Shown here: positions 17,915-26,693 of the stretch, piece by piece | Layout: each line of letters starts with the position of its first letter | Position numbering within the stretch: position 1 is the stretch's first letter | Source: Fischerella sp. JS2 | GTDB lineage: Bacteria; Cyanobacteriota; Cyanobacteriia; Cyanobacteriales; Nostocaceae | DNA length: 64,000 nucleotides | Assembly (NCBI RefSeq): GCF_032393985.1 | Contig: NZ_CP135918.1 | Span: forward strand, 868,001 to 932,000 | Direction of reading: 5' to 3' | The notes under the pieces: model-generated | What the model was told of the DNA's origin: nothing | The model's database searches: none | The model's input: the letters and a program-made list of their open reading frames with translations, nothing else | Position numbers and translations under genes: made by a program

Positions 17915-18325
17915 ATGTTTAAAAAAGTTCTGTTTCCAATTGATCAAAGTCGGGAAACTCAGGAAGCATTTGATGTAGTGATTGATATTGTCCAAAAGTA
18001 CAGCAGCCGCTTGGTGCTTTTAAGTGTGGTGGAAGAACCAAACACAGATGCACCAAATGAGGATGTTGTCATGTCCTCACCTGAGACTGTTGGCAAACTA
18101 CTAGAAACTGCTAAAACCGCGTTTTCCCAGCAAGGAATTCAAACAGAAACTATTGAAAGGCAGGGCAAACCCGCGTTTGTAATTTGTGATGTGGCTGATG
18201 AAATAGAAGCAAATTTAATCGTCATGGGATGTCGGGGACTCGGTTTAACTGATGAAGGCGCTCATGATAGCGTTACTAACCGTGTGATTAATCTGTCTCC
18301 TTGCCCGGTGTTGATTGTTCCGTAA
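17915..18325 (+). CDS. Universal stress protein (UspA family)
   Basis: This is a single-domain Usp of about 136 residues, beginning MFKKVLFPIDQSRETQEAFD. The ATP-binding type motif GCRGLG-x9-S-x2-N is present near the C-terminus (MGCRGLGLTDEGAHDSVTNRVI) and the usual LSPCPVLIVP ends the protein. A GTG at 17906 could add three residues (MNA), but the ATG is the better match to the family. The role is general stress survival; the ligand and trigger are not deducible. Confidence 0.9.
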   Translation: MFKKVLFPIDQSRETQEAFDVVIDIVQKYSSRLVLLSVVEEPNTDAPNEDVVMSSPETVGKLLETAKTAFSQQGIQTETIERQGKPAFVICDVADEIEANLIVMGCRGLGLTDEGAHDSVTNRVINLSPCPVLIVP

Positions 18326-18334
18326 TTGGGTATA

Positions 18335-18440
18335 GGGGAGAAGGGAAGAAGGACGAGGAGGACACGGGAGGCAAGGAGGACAAGGAGGACAAGGAAGAAA
18401 TATTTCTCCCACACTCCCCACACTCCCCACACTCCCCATC
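18335..18440. repeat. Composite GGACAAGGAGGACAAGGA / CACACTCCC repeat
   Basis: A tandem block of GACAAGGAG units is followed by four CACACTCCC units. It fills the gap between the convergent universal stress gene and the SdrD-repeat gene, and has the inverse polarity of the block at 16331-16490. Confidence 0.8.
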
Positions 18441-18445
18441 ACCCG

Positions 18446-20698
18446 TCAATCAACCGTGACACGGAAACGAATCAAACCAGTCTGTCCACCAGGAATATTA
18501 GCTGGCCCAACAACTACTGCACCTTGGTTGTTGCTACCACCACAAATATCGGCAAAGTCTTGTAATGGTGCTAAAGGTGATAAGAACTGTCCTTGGTTGT
18601 TAATTCCATCAACAGAAAGGCTATTAGAGACATAGCTTGTACCTGCTGGAATCAGGTCACACAAGCGAGTATTTTGGAGTTGCTGAGTGCCATCAGCCAG
18701 AAAATAAACTGTGTATTCGACTTGGTCGCCACTGTTTAAGGGTGGTTGGAGACTAATTTGACCAACAGGCGATCGCCCAGCTTGCTGTAATCTGTCGTCA
18801 TCATTACTATTGGGGTCATTGATAAAAGTGTTGAAGTTGACACCACTAATGGGCTGACCGTTTCTCAAAGCATTGGTAATGCGCTTAACTATCCGCAAAT
18901 TGGTTTCTCCAGATGCTCCCGCCTGACCGGGACGGAAACCAAAATCAATACTGAGATTTTCTGAGTTGGGGTCAGTGATATTAGCCGTTAAAGTCGTGTT
19001 GGTTGTAGCTATGAAGTCACTTGGTTGTGTCACCTCTACAGTATAGTTACCTGGTTGTAAACCAGTAAATAAATAATTACCGTTGTTATCAGTACGAGTT
19101 GTGCCAACGACCTGGCCAGTACTATTGCGTAGAGTCAATGTCACATTAGCAATTCCTGTCTCGCCCCTATCAGGACTACCATTGCTATTTCGATCTATGA
19201 AAACAAAATCACCAATTGCACCACCAGGCGGTCGGCGCAAGCCAAAATCAACAGTATCAAGGGACTGACCAGGATTTAATGTCACATCGATTTGTCTATT
19301 CCCGGTAGTCACATCTGGCAAATTAAAAGGAGGATTAACGGTGACTCTATAAGGACCTGGTGGCAAATTGCTAAAAGAATAATTACCGTTAGCATTAGTA
19401 TTTGTTGTCTGAGTAGTGTCGTCAGGAGTACCTAGCTGTCCGTCAGGACCTGGCAGAGTGAGTGTAAGAGGGACATCTCCAACCCCTGATTCGCCTGGGT
19501 CTTGTTGACCGTTACCATTGATATCATTAAAGACAGTATCACCAATAGAACCTAGTGGTTGGCGCAAGCCAAAATCAACGGTATCCAGAGACTGACCAGA
19601 ATTCAAAGTCACATCAACTTGTCTACCACCACCAGTTGTAACTTCTGAGAAGTTAGCAGGAGGATTGACAGTGACTCTGTAAGAACCTGGTGGCAAATTG
19701 CTGAAAGAATAATTACCGTTGCTATTGGTGGTTGTTGTCTGGGTGACATCATCAGGAGTACCGAACTGGCCATCAGGGCCTGGCTGAGTGAGGGTAAGAG
19801 GGACATTACCAACTCCGCTTTCGCCTGGGTCTTGTTGACCGTTACCATTGATATCATTAAAGACAGTATCACCAATAGAACCTGTCGCCGAAGGCGCACA
19901 AATAGTTATATCAGCAACACCAATCGTTTCGTCTTGTCCAGGTTCTTGGTTTCCAGTGTACAACGGTCCACTCTGGTAGGTAACTCGAATTTGGGTTACT
20001 GGTTGAGCAAAAGTTGCAAAAACATTACCAACGTTGCTATTGTTAGGTGCGTTACCTGGTTGTACCCGTGGTTCGGCTCCCCGAGCAACATTACCATTAA
20101 CTATTTGAGCAACAGCACCAGGCCCAATGTTAGTTAGAGTAACTGGTACATTTTCACCTTGATTAGATGCCGTGACTGTGATTTGATCCTGGTAGGGGGG
20201 TTCTTGTACTGGTTGATTGCGATCGCGATCTACATCCAGAAATGTTAGGGGAGCAGGCAAAGTCACTGGTCGAGCAAAAGTGATGGTCAGCGTCGAACTG
20301 CCTTGTGGATTTTGTGTAGCATCGATTCCCCAGCGCAAATATGGACTGTTAATGCCACCGTAGGGTCCAGGAGCAACCCCATAGGGAACCGCACCCAGGT
20401 TTCCCGGAGAATTCTCCGGTGATTGATCTCTGATAAATCCTGCTGGGTTCTCCGTCATCTGAAAATTAGTGCTGACACCCCCAATATCGAAAGTTTGATT
20501 AAAATTTGCCGTTTGGAAATTGGTTGTTCCCCAGTTGAGAGTTGCTTGTGTTGTACCAGCAGGACAACTTGTTTGTTGTGCGACAGCTTTTTGACTGGAA
20601 AGACTTCCTTGTAGGGGAATTTGGGGAATAGCCAATAGCACTGTTAGCAGCGTACTCCCACAAGGATGAAAGTTTAAATGTTTAAATAGAGCTTTCAT
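18446..20698 (-). CDS. Exported SdrD B-type repeat surface protein
   Basis: The 750-residue protein has a signal peptide ending near AVAQQ (residue 40). An N-terminal domain (about residues 45-265) is rich in N, P and T. Three SdrD_B/Cna-B-like domains follow, starting near residues 271, 381 and 491, each opening with IGD-VF-D-NGNG-PGE-G. The C-terminal DUF11-like domain includes SGDQVEYTVYFLADG and LIPAGTSYVSNSL. The first two SdrD domains are a 330-bp tandem duplication that is nearly identical at the DNA level, while the third is divergent. Such domains form rigid stalks, often calcium- or isopeptide-stabilised. There is no LPxTG anchor, as expected in a Gram-negative. It is the last gene of the leftward surface cluster. 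Confidence 0.85.
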   Translation of the reverse strand: MKALFKHLNFHPCGSTLLTVLLAIPQIPLQGSLSSQKAVAQQTSCPAGTTQATLNWGTTNFQTANFNQTFDIGGVSTNFQMTENPAGFIRDQSPENSPGNLGAVPYGVAPGPYGGINSPYLRWGIDATQNPQGSSTLTITFARPVTLPAPLTFLDVDRDRNQPVQEPPYQDQITVTASNQGENVPVTLTNIGPGAVAQIVNGNVARGAEPRVQPGNAPNNSNVGNVFATFAQPVTQIRVTYQSGPLYTGNQEPGQDETIGVADITICAPSATGSIGDTVFNDINGNGQQDPGESGVGNVPLTLTQPGPDGQFGTPDDVTQTTTTNSNGNYSFSNLPPGSYRVTVNPPANFSEVTTGGGRQVDVTLNSGQSLDTVDFGLRQPLGSIGDTVFNDINGNGQQDPGESGVGDVPLTLTLPGPDGQLGTPDDTTQTTNTNANGNYSFSNLPPGPYRVTVNPPFNLPDVTTGNRQIDVTLNPGQSLDTVDFGLRRPPGGAIGDFVFIDRNSNGSPDRGETGIANVTLTLRNSTGQVVGTTRTDNNGNYLFTGLQPGNYTVEVTQPSDFIATTNTTLTANITDPNSENLSIDFGFRPGQAGASGETNLRIVKRITNALRNGQPISGVNFNTFINDPNSNDDDRLQQAGRSPVGQISLQPPLNSGDQVEYTVYFLADGTQQLQNTRLCDLIPAGTSYVSNSLSVDGINNQGQFLSPLAPLQDFADICGGSNNQGAVVVGPANIPGGQTGLIRFRVTVD
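19249..19890. repeat. 330-bp tandem duplication (two SdrD domains)
   Basis: The blocks at about 19249-19556 and 19579-19886 share long identical runs. For example, the CGCCTGGGTCTTGTTGACCG segment occurs at 19492 and again at 19822, exactly 330 bp apart, which equals 110 codons. This points to recent expansion or gene conversion. Confidence 0.8.
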
Positions 20699-20818
20699 TT
20701 TCTAGTTCAGTTCCTAAATATTTCTATTTGAAAATAGGGGTTAGTCAGTAGTTAGTGGTTGTTTGTAGGTTGTTTTAATACTCCCCACTACCCCATCTCC
20801 CCACATTCCCCCTACTCC

Positions 20819-23014
20819 TCACCTGGGAGACTCTATTTGCAGGTCTTGTTCTTGCGGTTCCACAATCAGTTCGATACCTCGCACATCTTTGTAGATGATT
20901 TCTGTACGGCGATCGCGTGCATAATCTACGCGGGTGTTACCTTCTGTTTTGCGTTGGGTTTCACCAAAAGAACGAATCGTCATCCGTTCTGGACTAATAC
21001 CCTTACGCAGTAGGTAATTTCTCACAGCTAAGGCTCGACGTTTACCCAGTGCCAAGTTATATTCATTGCTGGCGCGGGGGTCGGTGTGTCCCTGTAATTC
21101 AACTACGATGAAAGGATATTTTTGCAATACTGCTGCTACCCGATCTAGAACAGCAGCACTTTCTGAACTAATAAAGGATTTATCTAAGGCAAAGTGGACA
21201 TTATTTGGTGCTTGGATGCGGATGGGTTCTGGTGGTGGCGGTGGTGGCGGTGGCGCTGGTGGTTCTGGTGGTGGTGGCGGTACTGGTCGAGAAGTACACT
21301 GTGGAGGCTGAGTTGGTTGAGAACTGGGCTTTAGATTTGGTTTTGTGCCAGCAGTGCCAATAATCGCCGCTAGGGCTGGTTCAGAAGTACCATATTGCGG
21401 ATCGGTAGCGATCGCACTCACCGCATCTCCGGTTTGCAAGTTTTCCACTATAGTGCTAAAATTACCACCCTCATCTACAGATACGGTTGCCAATGGTTCA
21501 CTTAATGCCCCGTAACCCCGTTGATAATCGCCTAAACGGTAAATTGTCACTTGTGAACCGCGATCAGCTTTACCTTGCAAAGTGACGCTGTTTCCTGTAG
21601 GCAGAAACGCCCTTTGTTTAAATTCTGGAGCATTAATAGCTGCATTCCCAGTGTCAAGGCGACGGTTAGGAGAATCTCGGCGTGGATTGGGGCCATCTCC
21701 CACCTGAAAGTCGCTCACATCCAAATTTTGCTGGGTATTTAGGTCAATACTCAAACCTTCTAACGCTGCAAATTTATTGTTTTGGATGATATTCTTGACT
21801 GCTGGTTTTCTTCTACCAACATCATTTCTGGGAAAAGCTGACACCACTACCCCCGGCCCAGCTTGATAGTCAATTTCATTACCAACTACCTGGTGATTAC
21901 TACCCATCAAGTAAACTGCTGCCCGTCGTAACCTTCTGCCGTTATAAGTGATTTTGTTATTTTGAATTGCTACACTACCTTGGGGTTTGAATAGATACAC
22001 ACCCGCTCCATCATTGCCACAAATCAAATTACCTAAAATTTGGGACTGATTGACTAAACCTTCAAATCTCAAAGCATCAGGCATCCCAGCAATGCCGTTA
22101 GCAACGAGAATATTTTCTTGTACTAGCGTATTTTCTCCACGCACTGATGTAATAATTGCACTACCATCATGGTAAGAAATCCGGTTACGCCGAATTGTTG
22201 CTCCTTGGGAGTTAAAAACGTAAACCCCAAATGCCGAAGTTTGTTCTGGCATTTGTTCATTAGCTGTTAATCCCAGCCAGTTGTTCTCAATCACAATATT
22301 ATTGGGTGGCACGTCAGAGGCGCGGAAGGGAAAATCATCGTTGGGCGGTTGCTGACGGCTGGTATCGGGAGGTGGGAAACGGTGAGCAATGACAATATCT
22401 CCTGGCGGTGTAGTCAGAGTTACCGGCTTAGGATCAGTGTCAAAAGCCAAATTTCCCAAAATCTGTTTGATCGGTTTACCTGTAAAACCATAAATATTCA
22501 AGCCGCGAATTGTCACACCATCAGCAACCACAGTCAACCCGCGCAAAATCTCTTGATTTGCTGCGGGAGTGATTGTCACCACTGGTACAGGAATGGCAAT
22601 TTCTGCCGTTGCTGAATTGTTCGGATCGTATCCTGGTTGAGTTGAACCATCGATAACTAATCCGGGAGTGGCTAAATCTGGTAGTTGTGTTTGTAACTGG
22701 ATCGTAGTTGCACCAGCAGGTAAATTAAACTCTATTCGAGATGCGCCTGTAGTTGGTGTAACCTGGGTTTTTTCGGCTTCACTGAGTTTTGCTGTGGGTA
22801 AAGTGCCATTGACGATCGCGATCGCTTCGCGCAAAGTCACAGCATTATCAGGGTTAGGATTTCCATCACGATTGCTATTTACCACCACCCGCAATGTAGG
22901 AGAGGAAGTGGGGGTTTGAGCAAAGGCAATTTCTGGAGGTAAAAGATACACAGTTAAAGGTAAAAGGTAAATTATTCCTTTTGCCTTCTTTTTGTTGAAT
23001 TTCAACTTGGACAT
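20819..23014 (-). CDS. Exported beta-helix protein with C-terminal OmpA domain
   Basis: The 731-residue protein has a signal peptide (residues 10-33). A large right-handed parallel beta-helix region (about residues 40-430) includes pectate-lyase/CSLREAI-like segments (VTLREAIAIVNG) and repeated QNN-type turns. A beta-rich region follows (VTLQGKADRGSQVTIYRLGD). A proline run of about 25 residues near 575-600 links it to an OmpA/MotB peptidoglycan-binding domain (about residues 615-715; GHTDPRASNEYNLALGKRRA and the R-x-NRR-like YARDRRTEI). The OmpA domain should tie the protein to the cell wall, while the helix would project outward. It lies 85 bp downstream of the beta-barrel gene on the same strand. 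Confidence 0.85.
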   Translation of the reverse strand: MSKLKFNKKKAKGIIYLLPLTVYLLPPEIAFAQTPTSSPTLRVVVNSNRDGNPNPDNAVTLREAIAIVNGTLPTAKLSEAEKTQVTPTTGASRIEFNLPAGATTIQLQTQLPDLATPGLVIDGSTQPGYDPNNSATAEIAIPVPVVTITPAANQEILRGLTVVADGVTIRGLNIYGFTGKPIKQILGNLAFDTDPKPVTLTTPPGDIVIAHRFPPPDTSRQQPPNDDFPFRASDVPPNNIVIENNWLGLTANEQMPEQTSAFGVYVFNSQGATIRRNRISYHDGSAIITSVRGENTLVQENILVANGIAGMPDALRFEGLVNQSQILGNLICGNDGAGVYLFKPQGSVAIQNNKITYNGRRLRRAAVYLMGSNHQVVGNEIDYQAGPGVVVSAFPRNDVGRRKPAVKNIIQNNKFAALEGLSIDLNTQQNLDVSDFQVGDGPNPRRDSPNRRLDTGNAAINAPEFKQRAFLPTGNSVTLQGKADRGSQVTIYRLGDYQRGYGALSEPLATVSVDEGGNFSTIVENLQTGDAVSAIATDPQYGTSEPALAAIIGTAGTKPNLKPSSQPTQPPQCTSRPVPPPPPEPPAPPPPPPPPEPIRIQAPNNVHFALDKSFISSESAAVLDRVAAVLQKYPFIVVELQGHTDPRASNEYNLALGKRRALAVRNYLLRKGISPERMTIRSFGETQRKTEGNTRVDYARDRRTEIIYKDVRGIELIVEPQEQDLQIESPR

Positions 23015-23064
23015 TACTCACTCCTATGACACCACGTTTGAAGTATGAAGCTATGAAGTATGAA

Positions 23065-23140
23065 ATTTTTTCATCGGGGCTGCCTTCTGCCTTCATCCTT
23101 CATCCTTCTGCCTTTTGTCTTCTGCCTTCTGCCTTTTGTT
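23065..23140. repeat. Heptamer repeat (CTTCTGC/CTTTTGT) at a gene end
   Basis: On the plus strand the block reads as CTTCTGC, CTTCATC and CTTTTGT units. On the minus strand it supplies the last codons of the beta-barrel gene (KQKAEGRRQKAEG). The same family lies at 41168-41205 and 41320-41350. Confidence 0.8.
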
Positions 23141-26100
23141 TCAAACGCTGAATTAATTTACTTTGGGATGTCTCTTTGGCAGGTTCTGTTTGTGCCGTTG
23201 GGATTTCCGACTCTTGTTGTTGTTTGGGTACTGGTTCTTGTAAACCAAAGCCACCCAAAAGTTCGTTCAACTTCAAGCTGATATTGACATAGAAACCACC
23301 TTCAGAACGATAACCAGTAAAGTCGCGGTCATCCACACTGCCAAAGCTGTAACCGAGACCTAAACGTAAATCAGGAGTGACGTAATATCCGGTTTCAACA
23401 GCAACACCGAATTCATCGTAGTCAGTGCCGCTATTGGAGTTTTGTCCAATCCATCGTCCCTCAACAGCTAAATCGCTGCGATAACCTAAGCGATAGGATG
23501 CCCGTAATTGTGCCAGGTTAACACTACCGTCGTATCTGTCATCGTCGTAGTAGGTAACGCCATTGCGGAAAGCGTATTTGCCGTAGAACTCCCAGCGCCA
23601 ATTGGGGGCGTAGATACCCTCTGCGGAAAAGATATGACCTGTGGCTGTACTACCTGTAAGTTGAGTTTCGGGAATCGAATCAAAGTTTTGCCGCCACTCG
23701 TATTTCAGCAACCCATTGAATCTATCGTTGGTGGGGTCGCGGTATGCTAAACCGATTTTGAGATTAGCTGTATCTCCCAGTTCTTGGAACCTTATACCGC
23801 CAGTGTCGATGCTGTTGACGACGGTGGGAAGGTAGACGTTAGCTTCGCCTGCTTGTTGGAAGCGGACTAAGGCTGTTAAAGCCGGAGAGATTTTTCCGGC
23901 GGCGGCGGCAGAAATTACTAGGTTATTGCTTTGATCTCCATCACGATATTCAAACTCAGCGCGGGCTTTGAAATTAGGATTATCGGTGTATTCAAACCCC
24001 AAGCTATAGACGGAACCAGAAAACAGTCCCAAACTCGCAGCAGTTTGCCCCACTGCGTAGTATTGCGGATATCTATCTCCGGCTGCTGTAGCATTGAATA
24101 TATTTTTGAATACGTATTGATAACCCAGGTTGACTTTGAATCCTGGTGCTACTTTCCAGCCGTGAGACACACCAAGAGCGCCTTGTCCTTGCAAGCCACC
24201 AAAACCAGAAAGTACGGAATAGCGACCCAGTAGGGAAGTATCATCTGATAGTTTTTGATCAACAATCGTGTCTAAGGTAGTAAGGGAGTTCCCTGGCAGT
24301 AATTCACTGTCATCATAAAATTGATGTGCCAGTCGCAATGTCACTCCCTCGGCTGCTTTCCAGTCTAAACCCAGGGTAGTCCGGTTGGGATACAAGGGGT
24401 CAGACTCACCTAAATTCAGTTCATTTTGGGCTTGAAAAGTCAAGCTATCTGTTAATGGAAACTTCAAACGAGATACAATCTGACTCGCGTCACCATCTAA
24501 GTCATCACCAATACGATCATTGCGAGAACGGTTGACGTATTCCAAGCTGAGATCGCTATTACCCAGTTTTTGCAGAATTCCCGCCCGGAAGGTTCGCAGT
24601 TCGTTACTGACTCGTTCCCCAGGACGATTTTGTGGCTGTGGATCGAATAAGTCAAAGAAGCTAGTGATGGAAGTTGGTGCAGTACCGTAGTTCTCTTCGA
24701 CGTCGTAAGCGACTCTAAAGCTAGTCAGGTCACTCAGTCTGGTTAGTAAAGATGCTCCGTAGCGGGTTTGTCCAGGTGTAAAGCTAAAGGTGGCGTTGTT
24801 AGAGAAATTCGGCTCGACGGCGCGATAGTAAGCTTGACCGAAAAGATTTTCTGTGATATTTCCAAAAGCTTCCAAGCGGTAAGCATTACCACTGGCTTCT
24901 TCGCCAGTAATTAGGTTGTTGTTGGAGTGGGCAAATTCCCCGACAATCTTTCCTGTATTTCCTAAAGAGATTAAGAAGTCTCCACCGAACAGTTCAAAAT
25001 CTTGGTCGCCTTGGTCTTCCCTTAGATAACTAACAGCGCCGAAGGTTTTGTTTGTGAAATCGTTGGAGAAGTTATATTGCAATCTTCCACCCAGGAGGCT
25101 GGAGTCTTCGCCACCTTCATTTTGGTAGGTGACGACAATGCGGCGAACGAGAGTTGAGCCAAAGGGGTTGAGTTCTGTGGCAAAGACTGGACGGCGAAAC
25201 AGCAGTGTACCACGGTCATAGTCAATTTCGTAGTCTGCACCACGCACCATCTGTTTGCGTTCTACCACCGTGCCAGGACGGTTAATTTCCTCTGCTTCTA
25301 GATAAACAATTTCACTGCCAGGAACTAACAGGCGTTTGGAAAGGAAGTAGTAGCCACCTGTGCCATCAGGAACGATGGTATCTCGCTGGAAGCCTTCGAT
25401 ATTGTTGGCATACAAGCCTGTGATTTGCAGGTTGCCCAGGTTGTAGTTAGCTTTAAAGCCGTGCAGTTGACGGGAGGTAGCTGTATACAGTTGGGAGGCG
25501 CGAGCAAATTCGTTGGTGCTGTAGTCGCCCCACATGAAGTAATCTGGTTCAGCTCCCACAATCGAGGGAGTACGTTCTAAACGAGCGTAGAAACTGTCTA
25601 TCGAAGGGGTAGTGGGGGTAGCGGTGGAACTATCGCCATAAACGGGATAGGGTTGTTCACAGAACTGCACACCACCAAACAGGCGATTGTTGCCTTCACA
25701 GTCTTGATTGATAGGGCGATCGCTATTGAATGCCCCTGTAAATAACCAATCTCCAATTTTTCCTGTGGCAAAGGCAGCACCATAAAAATCTACGGTTGTG
25801 CCTTTGTCTATCTCGTCAGGATTGAGAAATTCTTGCAGGCTTCCCCAGTAATTCGTCCCTCCTGGGCCAATCCGCAAGTTCAGTACCCCTGTCACTAAGG
25901 AAGGGCGAAGATAGGTGGTGAATTCAACTTGAGTGTAGGCTTCTAGAGGTACTGTTGTGATTTTCTCTATCCAGGAATTATCTGTTTGTTGGGGAAAGGT
26001 AGGATTTTTGATGTCACCCAGTTCTCTGGGAACATTCAGTGATTGTTTTTGAATCTTGTCGATCGCGGCCCGGATGCGGACTTGTTGGGGTTTGATATCT

Positions 26101-26693
26101 GATTGTAAGGTGGCGGTGAATTCCCCATCAATGACACGCACCTGAAACCCCCCTTGGTCTTTGTCTTGGTCTGCGCCAATGAATTTGCCGGCGCTGGTGG
26201 TTAGGGTCGCGATCGCATCTTTGCGGATAACTTCACCTTTTTCATCAATAATTTGTCCTTGCAGTTTAATTGTGGAACGTCCATCCGCTTGCACACGCGG
26301 ATCGCCTACAGGGGCAATTTCCAGCGTGACTTTTGATTTACCTGGAGTCGGAGTATTGATTGATGGATTATCAGTTGGTGGTGTTGTCTGTGGTGCTGGA
26401 GAAGTGGGTTGTTGTTGTAGTGGCGAATTAGGATTCTGTTGAAATTCAGTTGTCGGGTCTTGTTGAAACACCGAGTTAGGATCACCTGAAGATGGGGAAT
26501 TCTGGGCAATCAAGACAGAGGAAGAGGTAAATATTTGTTTCTTCGTGTCTTCACGTCCCTGGATCGGAGTATCTACCTGTCTTCCATTTATCACACTGGC
26601 AAAAACTGTGTTGGGAGAAACCAATATTAAGGAAAGACCAAAAACATAAAAGAAAGAATTTTGATTTTGGTAAAGCTTTTTTATTTTCTTCAT
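23100..26693 (-). CDS. Large outer-membrane beta-barrel protein with invasin/Ig-like N-terminal domain
   Basis: The 1197-residue protein has an N-terminal signal segment (residues 12-32), a Q/P/T-rich low-complexity region (about residues 65-120) and a bacterial Ig-like domain (about 120-220; IKLQGQIIDEKGEVIRKDAIATLTTSAGKF, similar to Big/invasin domains). The remainder (about 250-1145) is rich in alternating aromatic beta-strands (YRDP-NGLLKYEWRQNF, YGKYAFRNGVTYYDDDRYDGS) and ends in YVNISLKLNELLG. That composition is expected of an outer-membrane beta-barrel. The extreme C-terminus is repeat-derived. The start overlaps the stop of the upstream DUF11 gene (ATGA), suggesting translational coupling. 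A secretion or adhesion role is inference. Confidence 0.8.
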   Translation of the reverse strand: MKKIKKLYQNQNSFFYVFGLSLILVSPNTVFASVINGRQVDTPIQGREDTKKQIFTSSSVLIAQNSPSSGDPNSVFQQDPTTEFQQNPNSPLQQQPTSPAPQTTPPTDNPSINTPTPGKSKVTLEIAPVGDPRVQADGRSTIKLQGQIIDEKGEVIRKDAIATLTTSAGKFIGADQDKDQGGFQVRVIDGEFTATLQSDIKPQQVRIRAAIDKIQKQSLNVPRELGDIKNPTFPQQTDNSWIEKITTVPLEAYTQVEFTTYLRPSLVTGVLNLRIGPGGTNYWGSLQEFLNPDEIDKGTTVDFYGAAFATGKIGDWLFTGAFNSDRPINQDCEGNNRLFGGVQFCEQPYPVYGDSSTATPTTPSIDSFYARLERTPSIVGAEPDYFMWGDYSTNEFARASQLYTATSRQLHGFKANYNLGNLQITGLYANNIEGFQRDTIVPDGTGGYYFLSKRLLVPGSEIVYLEAEEINRPGTVVERKQMVRGADYEIDYDRGTLLFRRPVFATELNPFGSTLVRRIVVTYQNEGGEDSSLLGGRLQYNFSNDFTNKTFGAVSYLREDQGDQDFELFGGDFLISLGNTGKIVGEFAHSNNNLITGEEASGNAYRLEAFGNITENLFGQAYYRAVEPNFSNNATFSFTPGQTRYGASLLTRLSDLTSFRVAYDVEENYGTAPTSITSFFDLFDPQPQNRPGERVSNELRTFRAGILQKLGNSDLSLEYVNRSRNDRIGDDLDGDASQIVSRLKFPLTDSLTFQAQNELNLGESDPLYPNRTTLGLDWKAAEGVTLRLAHQFYDDSELLPGNSLTTLDTIVDQKLSDDTSLLGRYSVLSGFGGLQGQGALGVSHGWKVAPGFKVNLGYQYVFKNIFNATAAGDRYPQYYAVGQTAASLGLFSGSVYSLGFEYTDNPNFKARAEFEYRDGDQSNNLVISAAAAGKISPALTALVRFQQAGEANVYLPTVVNSIDTGGIRFQELGDTANLKIGLAYRDPTNDRFNGLLKYEWRQNFDSIPETQLTGSTATGHIFSAEGIYAPNWRWEFYGKYAFRNGVTYYDDDRYDGSVNLAQLRASYRLGYRSDLAVEGRWIGQNSNSGTDYDEFGVAVETGYYVTPDLRLGLGYSFGSVDDRDFTGYRSEGGFYVNISLKLNELLGGFGLQEPVPKQQQESEIPTAQTEPAKETSQSKLIQRLKQKAEGRRQKAEG

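Noticed and set aside
21066-21311. Glycine-rich frame antisense to the beta-helix/OmpA gene
   Set aside because: It is the reverse of the proline run of the real gene; the glycine run is a simple consequence.
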